From Pomphorhynchus laevis (Eukaryota; Acanthocephala; Palaeacanthocephala; Echinorhynchida; Pomphorhynchidae): a stretch of DNA of 64,000 nucleotides. The notes under the pieces were generated by a model that was not told where the DNA came from, did not search any database, and worked only from the letters and a program-made list of their open reading frames with translations. Every line of letters begins with the position of its first letter. Position 1 is the stretch's first letter. The stretch is from contig WNNJ02001333.1 in assembly GCA_012934845.2 (NCBI GenBank), positions 1 to 64,000 on the forward strand, in the 5' to 3' direction. A program made the position numbers and the translations under genes. Positions 55,701 through 64,000 of the stretch are shown piece after piece.

Positions 55701-58700
55701 AATCGTCCAAGAACACATTCAGAACAGACTCAAGGAACGTGAGAAGAACATCATCGTAATAATTTGGCGAGCTACGCGTGAAGGCCTGTGTCGAGCGGAA
55801 CAGTTAAGATATCTTTACCATATCTTTATCGTTATATTATTATATTATATATTATATATTTATTAAATTTACAAAATCTCAGATAAATTAATTTATGTAA
55901 ATATAATTTACAAAATCAATTCTTCTAAATATAAGAACAATAGTAGTTTACACACAGAAATTGAACTAAGAATTTGGCGAGCATTATATACAAACTTATA
56001 CAACTTATTCATTAATTGTTAAAATGTCATAACTAAGATAAGAATAATATATTACTCTAGATAATCACATTATATCAGTGGAAATACATCATTTGTGTAT
56101 TTATCTCTACTGCTATGCTGGGTTGAGGCATATAGGCCAAAAATCGATTATAGCATATGTTCCAATTTTTATTTGAACATATGATATCCAATTTTTATTG
56201 GATATCCAATTATTTGGATATTTAATAAAATAATAATACAACAATATTATAATACAATAATATCCAATTATTGTATCCAATTACAGTGATATCCAATTTT
56301 TATTCTAAATACATTATATATTATCTATTAATTGGTTCATAAAAATATTTGGTTATAAAATTTCATTCTAAGATTAGAATATTAACATATCTAAATTTAT
56401 TTATATTATAAATATATAGCTTCAGTTAAGTGATCTTTTTAAAAGCCAAAATTTTATAATCATCAAGTTAATTACGTAGACAAATAGCAGTAACGACTCG
56501 ATTCAGCTACATCTGCTATTTTAAAAATCTTATCGAATTATTTGAAAATCTACTTGCTGAATTTAGGAATAAAAAATATAAATTTGAAAAGCAATTAATT
56601 CTAAAATAATTTTTAACTTAATTTACAAAAATATATACGCGACTTCATTATTCTTTAAATTGTTAACTTAATAAATGTTGTATACAGATTAACATATACG
56701 TTTATTCCAGGTAAACCTACTAAGTTCTGCACTAAAATAAGTACTTGAAAGTCTGTTATATAATTAATATTATTATATATAATAATATATAAAATTATTT
56801 ATATACTATTATATTATATATACTACATTACACTATATATAATATTATATATATCATTTATTTTATATTTGTTAAAAAATATAAAATTAAATATAATTAT
56901 ATATAAAATATATTTCAAATATTTCGTATTAATTTTAAATATATTGAAATGAATTTAATAATGAATATAAAGAGCCGATTCCCGCGATCATTAGACCAAT
57001 CTGTAAGAATCGAAGATCACAAAAAATTAGAAAACAATTAAACATTTTTTATTTATTTCTATCTATTCTAACTATCATAAATTGGTCTAAGTTATACTAT
57101 TAAAAATTCTCCTGATGATGACGGAGGGTCAAAATATCGTTAATGAAAATGATTAATTGGGTCTTTTTGTTCTTCGCAAAGTTATAGAGCTTTAAGATGA
57201 CGCAACATTATTTCAAAATAAATTTATCGCCAATAAAATTATTACATTAAATAAAGTTAATATATTCGAAATAAATCAATTTTCAATAAAATTAATAAAT
57301 GCAGCAAAACTAATATTTACAGTAAAATTAATTTTATCTATAAAATGAATTTATATATAATAAAATTAATTTATAATCAATAAAATTAATAAATTCAAAA
57401 AAATTAATAAATTCAATAAAATTAATAAATTCGACAGAATTAATATATTCAACAAAATGAATATACTCATATTCATTTTATTAAATGGTAGCGCAAAAGC
57501 CGTTTAAGCATTATCTAAATGTATTGAACAAAGTAAAAACTGTAGTCACTATCGCATTCAAATTCAAAAACCGAAGATCATTTCACGTACCAACAAAAAA
57601 TATTTAACAGAGTAAATAAGTAACAAAAACAGGAAACATAGGATACGATAAATTTTTAAATCAATGCTATAAAAAGCTTACGTTGAACGAAAGTCTACCC
57701 CAAAATCATTTGAACTAAACAAGCTGGTGCTCGCTGTTGTTGATGTTGTCGCTGCTGCTGGAAAACCTTGGCCAGTTGTGCTGCTGTGACCGAACGCTGT
57801 CGTAGTATATTCAAAATAAAAAAACGAATTAAAACATCATCGTAATAACACGAACAAAAGTAAACTAATCAAAAAAAGTTTGAATTATTGGGTATCAAAG
57901 AAGCAAGAATAAACATTTAGTTATTGGGTAACTAAAAGTTATTTTTAGTCTTCGTATTTCATCAATGATTGTTATCGTCATAATCAGAAACATATTGGTT
58001 ATAGTATTTTGTTCATGAACATGAATGTAGCAGATATAGACGAAATATATAAATGATTTTTATTTATTCTCGTTCTATGAAAAAATTCGTTTGTTTAAAA
58101 ATAGTAAAAAACTGGACGCATAAACATATAACGTAAGTATAAATAATAAAAAAAACATATAATAATTTTAAATATTAATAAAATTATTATTATTAGTTTC
58201 TGAATTCTCTAAATAACATCACAAATATATTAAATGCAATGCAATTCCATCACAATGTAATTACTAGTGCGAATATTTACAGCTATTATGTAAAAGCGAT
58301 ATACGTTCGGGAAATTAAAACAGTGCAAATTGAGAACATAAAAACGATTATACCATAATGAACAATAATGTCGATGCGACGACAATTTGATGATGAATCA
58401 AATATATAAATGTAAACAGCATCAAGTGCTGATATTCGAAAAGCATAAGAAAATAAAACTTTATAAACTAAACGCTACCAAATCAGCTTGTACTGAAGTT
58501 GTGCACATGAGATTAAACGAGTAGATCTTTTTCAAAATTTGTTGATAAGGATCAACAAATAGGATAAATATACACCAAATTAAATTCAAAATTAAAACTT
58601 TTAAGTTCCACCTAACGAAAAATGATTTTTTTCAAAATGATCAAACGTAATAAAATGCTTAACCACTCTTTTAATAAGAAATAATAAATGATCCTCATCA

Positions 58701-61700
58701 ACATTTTCTCATTCGCTAATATACCATATAATCATTTAAAGAAAATCTTAAAATGGTTACGTTTCGTACGCACTATATTAAATCTCTTGAACTAGATTGC
58801 AAGTCACAGTTTAATTATCAATATTGGTCTTTAAATGAGTGACTATTTGCCTGTGAAGCAAAAGTAGGCATTCACTTAAATGTTATCTCACACTTTACCA
58901 AATTGCAATTCAATACAATAATATAATTACACTTATTTACATTAAGCAAATACTACTTTTTTAAGGATAAGCATAAAATAATAAAGAATTATTGAAGCTG
59001 GATCAAAGAAAGAAGGAAAATTTTATTTGATCCAGCTCCAATAATTCTTTATAAATAATGTATCATTATCAACTATTTAAAAACATAAAATAATACTTTA
59101 AATACCAAAATCGAACAGAAATTATGATAATACTAATTTTGTAATTTAGATTTATATTTGATGAAAGAAGTAACTCAATTTATGAAGAAGGTAAATCAGG
59201 TGTATAATCACGATATAGAATTGTAACGTGTTTACAAGAAAATCAGCATAGTTCACTATATGTTGCTTCGATAAATTTATTTATAAGATGATAAATATTC
59301 TATATTAATGTGGTTCAAAATCGATTTCAATAATTTTGATTAGAAATTTCTAATCAAAATTCGGAATAAAGATAGGCTGTATCTTCTGTAAACTAATTTA
59401 TAAATTATTTTTCATTTAAAGAATTGATTTATTAAAAAGGTGAAATAAAAATAAAATAAATAATGGAAGGTAGGCTGAAAAAATATATATATAAGAAAAT
59501 ATATACCTCGACCATTAGCATTATCAAGACTAAATTTTGTAGTTTCACCACAGGTAAACGGATTGGTAGGAGGCACATGCTGCTGTACTTTTGGTTGTGA
59601 AGCTTCTAAGTTTTCTGACTTGGTTTGATTCATTAAGCTGGCTACCAAACCCTCGAAAATATCAGTATTTTCACTAGCAACTGCATTATGAGGATTATTA
59701 CGCAATTGGTTGACCGGTTTGAACTGAGATGTGCTGCTGCTAACGTCGCCACTATTGCTAGTACTAGCTGTTGATGTAGGAAAGTTAGTAACTGCAGTAT
59801 CCCATCCAAAATTCAAATCTAACAGATCATTTGTCAGTGAATTGTTGTGATTGGGCGTATTTGTAACATTATCGTGGTTTGAACCTGATTGACGGGCTAG
59901 GAGCTGAAAAACAACAAAGACTTTACGTTGACATAATAATAGCAATGTTGAAGTTAAACATTATCTTAGAATTAAAAACGTTTGAAATAATGCAAAAATG
60001 GTCGCCTAAATGAGTTATATTATATATATATATCATAAACGCTTAGAAGTAGATTGCTTTATGTTGAAAATAATCATTATACATTACCGCCGCAGATACA
60101 ACTAAATGATCTAAAACAATAAAGTAGGTTCTAGAAGTAGATTGCATTATGAGGATTTGTTAAAAGCGTTGCACATAGAACGAAGTATCCACCGAAGTAT
60201 TAAAAATCCGATTGGAAATATAACATAGATGCTAAGAAGCAAAAGCAAACAACAAAAGATATTAGATGTACGATAATATACCATTCAGGCTTACGCAAGT
60301 TTGCACAATAAGCTAATAGATTTAAAAAAAATTCAACGAAATGAAGAATATCTTGAATATTTTATCGCAGAGACAATAAATATAGTGTTGATCTACTGAC
60401 TAGACCTTCGTTAAAGAAAAGAGCAAATTTACAGTTTTAAATTATTGTAAAAATGTGGATGTACATGATGTAAATATGCTAGTTCAAAGCTTTTAAATAA
60501 ACTTTTGATTATTCTCAATTTCTTTCTTTACTACATATATGATTGAAACAACAGGAAAAGATCCTGAGAAACAGTTGCACTTAGTCTTATTGAATTTATA
60601 TGTCAGCAGCTGTTTATAAAAATACAGAATAAAAAATAATTTAATTAATTGTAATTTAATAAATGGATGGTTGTTCCCGTTTTAATAATATTTCAAAACA
60701 TAAATTTTTTATACTCTTGTACATTTGGTTATATTTTAAGGTTATTTTACTTTTATAATGTAATATTTTCTTTAATTCTATGCAGCGAAGTTCGAACAAA
60801 TATAACACAAAGGTTAATTCGTGTTAATATTCGCAACGTAAAATATTAATTTGATATCAATGTTGACCAATACCAACCAGGTATTTTGACAATCAATAAA
60901 GCATTTCAATATAAATGATAAATAAATTTCATTTTTTTTCTACTTCTACCCCATTTCGCACCTAAAAGTATGTGATGCTAATGTTTATATTTGGATATTT
61001 TCTATTAGCTTTAAGAAATTAAAATATATATAACGAGTATATGCGAATATTTACTACTTCGCATTTAAAAGGTACGTTTATGGAAGGTGATCTTAAGAGT
61101 GATGAATACTGCTGTCATTATAAAAAGACTTTAATAGTTCATCGATAAAAGTTTGAAATAAAAAATTCGTAGATGCGTGTATATATCTTTTAAATTAAAT
61201 AGAATCATCGCTTTTTATATTTACCACATACTATGGAAGATAAACAATGCAGAAATACGCATTTCTCACCTTGCCGTTATCTTCAAGCGACATGAGTTTC
61301 TCCTTATTACTGAATTCATTTAATTTCTGATCATTTGTATTGCAAACATTAAAAAATGTAATCAATTCAGATTCAAACTTTGTTGATCTATAAAATAGTA
61401 AACATAAAAATGTTTTACGTTAAAATTAAATCATTATAATCGGCCTACCGTTGCTGATTCGGTTGTGAGGTTGATACAGATTCAACTCTTAGACCTTGTA
61501 GATGATTTTGTAGGGTATCCAGAAGACTGCATGGAGCCTAAATGTAAAAAATATTGAAAAAAAAACTATAAAAGAGTAAAGCTCTTGCATTCTAAAATAG
61601 TTAAGAATTGATTTCGTGTCAAAACTAATTATAAGCATTGCGTGAATTATAGATACGAGAAAAATACTTTATTAAAATTAGACAAGCTTTCGACGGTTAC

Positions 61701-62751
61701 GTCGTCTTCAAGTCGAATATTTACAAGAATTTATACTGTTTTCTCTATATATGAAATACAAACGAATGCAGTAACTACGATACTTTCTAATAGTACTATT
61801 AAAGTTTTAGATTCCATTTGGATTCGGTACCTGGCATGGAATTTATTTGTGCGGATAAGTATATCGATTCTTTAATTAGCCTTCTAGGTGTATTTTTTTA
61901 ATAGGAAGAGCCTATGTTCCTTCGAAATTGATATTATGGTCGGTATCCAAAACATAGTTCACAAATGCTGAACTAACATGCTTTTGTTTAGATAATACTG
62001 GTGTTGTGTTCAAATTTTGTGATGTTTGACCAACGTATGAGCTATCGAAATTAGTAAAAGAGGTTCGACATACACGTCTGGCAGGAATATATTTGGGGTA
62101 AATTTTGAATAAACCAGAGAGAGTTGTAGTTTTTTATGGTAATTTTTTACATTCGAGAGATGTGATGTTTATGAATACCGTTCTTGAGGGTACCTTATCA
62201 CGACCAACATTGATATGTTTACCCAGGTACTTTGCAATTGAAGAATGGAATTACGTGTTGATAGTATAAAGCATAGATGATACCACATTTACGCCCATTT
62301 GTCGAGGAGTGACGAACTTAGGTATTTAAAACATATTGCTTTAAAATTTATGAAAAATCTGTAAGCAAATGACTAAACAAATATTTTTGTAAGTAACTAA
62401 GCTAATATTTTTGAATAAATGTTTAATTTTTTTGCAATTGTAAGATCGAAGAGTATACATACAGTTTATTCTACAAATACAAACATGTGAGTGATTTTTA
62501 AAAAATGTAAAACAAAACTCCTATATTATTATAATGACCTTAATGAGATCAGGAATACCTCCGCGATCGAAACCGCAAGTCTAAAAATCAAAAAGAAAGA
62601 CAATATTGTTAAGAAAACATTTGACTAGGAAGCAATTAATATACCTCTGCATTTTTTAGAAACTGTGACAAGTTGTCGGATCGCTTAAGGAACCCTCGAT
62701 ATAGTTCAAGAGCCTCTGCACATTCTTTACTGGGAAGATCGAAAAATTTTT
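52775..62751 (-). CDS. PICALM: Clathrin-assembly protein PICALM/AP180 (lap), 3' seven exons
   Basis: Endocytic adaptor that binds PI(4,5)P2, clathrin and AP-2 at coated pits. Exons, plus coordinates read downward: 62751-62645, 62580-62539, 61537-61449, 61387-61270, 59903-59507, 57796-57699 and 52990-52775. All introns are GT-AG and the phases match. The exons sum to 1067 bases, leaving 355 codons including the stop after the first two bases. Exons 1-3 encode EKFFDLPSKECAEALELYRG, FLKRSDNLSQFLKNAE, FDRGGIPDLIK and APCSLLDTLQNHL. These match EKYFDMKKNQCKEGLDIYKK..FLKVAE..DRGDIPDLSQ..APSSLLEALEQHL of human PICALM, the end of the ANTH domain. The tail has a clathrin-box-like NDLLDLNF and two EH-binding NPF motifs (PPTNPF, SPTNPF). 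The 5' exons lie outside the window. Introns of 61, 64, 1001, 1366, 1710 and 4708 bp. Confidence 0.88.
54640..55800 (-). mobile_element. Retroelement C-terminal fossil in PICALM intron
   Basis: A GC-richer island in AT-rich intron DNA. The minus frame at 55000-55242 reads LTHLADGFNCHRSIGLHFRYGQINGIIEAS..LSRIDVRRQNAPTLVPWERGRLLVWD. This follows a common animal RT-element C-terminal pattern (VD.FG.HGLSC..S.GR..RH..LN..I..A...PDG.TLVPW..GRPLVWDVT). The earlier C-terminal half SSSLCATSLPFDVQVDTFGRR is in the next frame (54935-55282). The RT domain itself is not recognisable. Same strand as the host gene. Broken in several places. Confidence 0.55.
56100..56420 (+). mobile_element. PLE-2 terminal fragment in PICALM intron
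   Basis: TGCTATGCTGGGTTGAGGCA, then TTCTAAATACATTATA, TTAATTGGTTCATAAAAATA and a C-poor end resemble the reversed PLE-2 terminal block (compare 15155-15290). Tandem TTTTTATTGGATATCCAAT-like units lie between. No coding. Confidence 0.4.
57112..57135 (+). ncRNA. Degraded hammerhead-like core in PICALM intron
   Basis: CTGATGA (57112-57118), a TGAC-GGAGG-GTCA hairpin, then AAAT where GAAA is expected. The G of the GAAA box is gone, so activity is unlikely. It marks an old PLE end. Confidence 0.4.
57200..57490. repeat. AT-rich tandem repeat (ATAAAATTAATAAATTC-type)
   Basis: Imperfect units of about 17-18 bases, AATAAAATTAATAAATTC and variants, repeated over ~290 bp in the last large intron of the PICALM gene, just downstream (in minus-strand sense) of the exon at 57699-57796. 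Confidence 0.65.
58983..59050. repeat. Hairpin made of the 31889/32611 element ends
   Basis: AAAGAATTATTGAAGCTGG and its complement CCAGCTCCAATAATTCTTT flank an 18-base purine-rich loop. The arm matches the 23-bp terminal inverted repeat of the element at 31889-32611, so this is a minimal relic of the same family in a PICALM intron. Confidence 0.65.
61680..62340 (-). mobile_element. PLE fossil in PICALM intron (GIY-YIG fragment and pLTR end)
   Basis: In the 1001-bp intron between exons 61449-61537 and 62539-62580, sense with the gene. At about 61930-62060 the minus strand reads SSYVGQTSQNLNTTPVLSKQ and VNYVLDTDHNINFEGT. These are the GIY-YIG core (YVGQTSRNLKTR) and the DHNINF block of a PLE endonuclease. 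At 61712-61686 TTGAAGA, GACG-TAAC-CGTC and GAAAGC form a hammerhead-like end as in PLE-1. Broken in several places. Confidence 0.75.
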
Positions 62752-63999
62752 CTACAAGTCAGTAAACAACTTCGAAAATATTATCATAAGAAAACACATT
62801 TTAACGTTAATGAAATGTGCTAAATTAACGTATAATAGCATACAATGTAATATACATTATAATAAAGTGTCTGATATATAGAAAGCTACTAATACGTGGG
62901 CATATGACTGATTTCTACTAAATGACAATTTCAACAAAAATGGCATTTTATAAACAACTATAATTAAAAGTAAAATGCTATTAAAATTTAAAATTGAATT
63001 TTGATTTAATTAAAACAGTTTGCACATAGCTTCTTCACTGTATTTGAATTTTGCTATATCACACGTGGTAATTATTATCTTTAGTTAAAAGGCCATGTTT
63101 AACTTCAGCCACATAGAAAAAGGCTCTTTTTAACTTCAGCCACATAGAAAAGGCCATTTTTAACTTCAGCCGTATGGGAAATTCAATTTTTAACTTTAGC
63201 CACCTACGATTGACAAGTAGCACAGTTCAACTGTAATTCTTACACCAAGCTATTATTATGATCACCAATTTGTTTTAAAATATACTAAATGTAAAGTCTT
63301 AACTACTACATTTACGTCATACACATTTACGTCAAATAACATTAATAATATGTTTAAAATTATACCACTGTATATAGTGGATCAAAAAGGTGAGTTCAAA
63401 AATAGTCAAGATAAACAAATGTCTGGTAACAGGATCGGTAAAACGTCTTATAAATAATTTATATAATATGAATTTAGTATCTTATCGTAGCATGTCAAAC
63501 TGACCATATAAACTACGTAGATAATATCGTTTGGATGTGTAGATGGCAATATCTCAAAATACCGACTCTATCAATATTTATAATATAGCTACTATCGTTT
63601 GTAAACATGCTTATCTGCTACATCGATTTCTGATAATCAGTATTCGTTATTCGATTCCTTCAAAAAGCGAATAAAGAACAGCACACTGCACTTGCAACAC
63701 AACCACAGAATGTGACTTTAAAAAATGAGGATTACTCTGTAAGCGAAATACATGATAAGAAGGAAGCATTCAGTAACACATGAAATGATTGATATATGAT
63801 CAATATGCTTGGCATCGCACTGTAAGCACAACCCACCACATCCATCATAATACAATATAGGATAATTTGTTAAAACGACTTTGTGATAGTCGATTTACTT
63901 ATAGATAACGTAGACGTCTAAAAATAAGGTATATGATGATTACCTTATGTATTGTATTTATTATATAAAATCAACATAAATATGCTGTTTTGACGTGTT
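62752..63999. other. Upstream PICALM intron, no further exon found
   Basis: On the minus strand the exon at 62751 is preceded by an acceptor (TTGTAG), so this is intron. I found no earlier ANTH exon up to the right edge. A minisatellite lies at 63086-63206. Confidence 0.55.
63086..63206. repeat. 30-bp minisatellite, about four units
   Basis: Units of the form AGGCCATTTTTAACTTCAGC then CACATAGAAA are repeated about four times with a few substitutions, the last unit the most diverged. Confidence 0.75.
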
Positions 64000-64000
64000 A

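Noticed and set aside
60078-60100. Possible 23-base extra exon of the PICALM gene bounded by TTTTAG and GTAATG
   Set aside because: Its inclusion would bring an in-frame TAG and break the phase match between the exons at 61270 and 59903.
63086-63206. CRISPR-like repeat array
   Set aside because: The units are contiguous with no spacers and the window is eukaryotic; it is a minisatellite.

Overview
The window is AT-rich nuclear DNA from an animal. It holds two spliced or protein-coding host loci on the minus strand, set in a dense field of nested transposons. Host-gene introns as short as 61 and 64 bp with GT-AG borders, Penelope-like elements (PLEs), CR1/L2-type and Jockey/R1-type LINEs and a MULE transposase point to an invertebrate. 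An arthropod is plausible, but nothing here fixes the phylum. No tRNA, rRNA, CRISPR or bacterial operon structure was seen.

Host genes. (1) A PICALM/AP180 (lap) clathrin-assembly gene lies at 52775-62751 on the minus strand. Seven exons carry the end of the ANTH domain and the clathrin/EH-binding tail. The exons sum to a closed reading frame, and the 5' exons lie beyond the right edge. (2) A single-exon 1458-codon gene lies at 25793-30169 on the minus strand. Its first ~800 residues align along their whole length with phosphoacetylglucosamine mutase (PGM3/AGM1), but several substrate-binding loops are destroyed. It also has a ~650-residue Ser-rich basic tail with no counterpart in the family. 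It looks like an open, long-maintained pseudoenzyme and is the most unusual gene here.

Layout. 121-7632: a decayed LINE (LINE-B) whose ORF1 is split by a whole-looking PLE (PLE-1, 1531-4871) with identical 548-bp direct repeats. 7606-9292: pieces of a second RT family (PLE-2). 9567-10673: a long-TIR element. 13275-15122: a MULE carrying a LINE-A fragment and a palindrome. 16331-17660: a MITE-like palindrome, a LINE-A tail and PLE debris. 17870-19810: two LINE-C copies head to head. 22840-24061: the 5' part of LINE-C. 25793-30169: the AGM1-like gene. 31791-33871: inverted and direct repeats. 33872-38097: a nearly full LINE-A with intact ORF1. 38275-49690: nested PLE-2, PLE-3 and a Cys-rich RT element. 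49760-51510: a decayed LINE. 52775-63999: the PICALM gene, whose introns hold further fossils.

A thread running through the window is a recurring hammerhead-ribozyme-like core (CTGANGA, hairpin, GAAA). It occurs in both PLE-1 repeats and at about ten other places, and several of these are inverted pairs forming palindromes. Hammerheads are known from PLE terminal repeats. The palindromic pairing and the density here deserve a second look.
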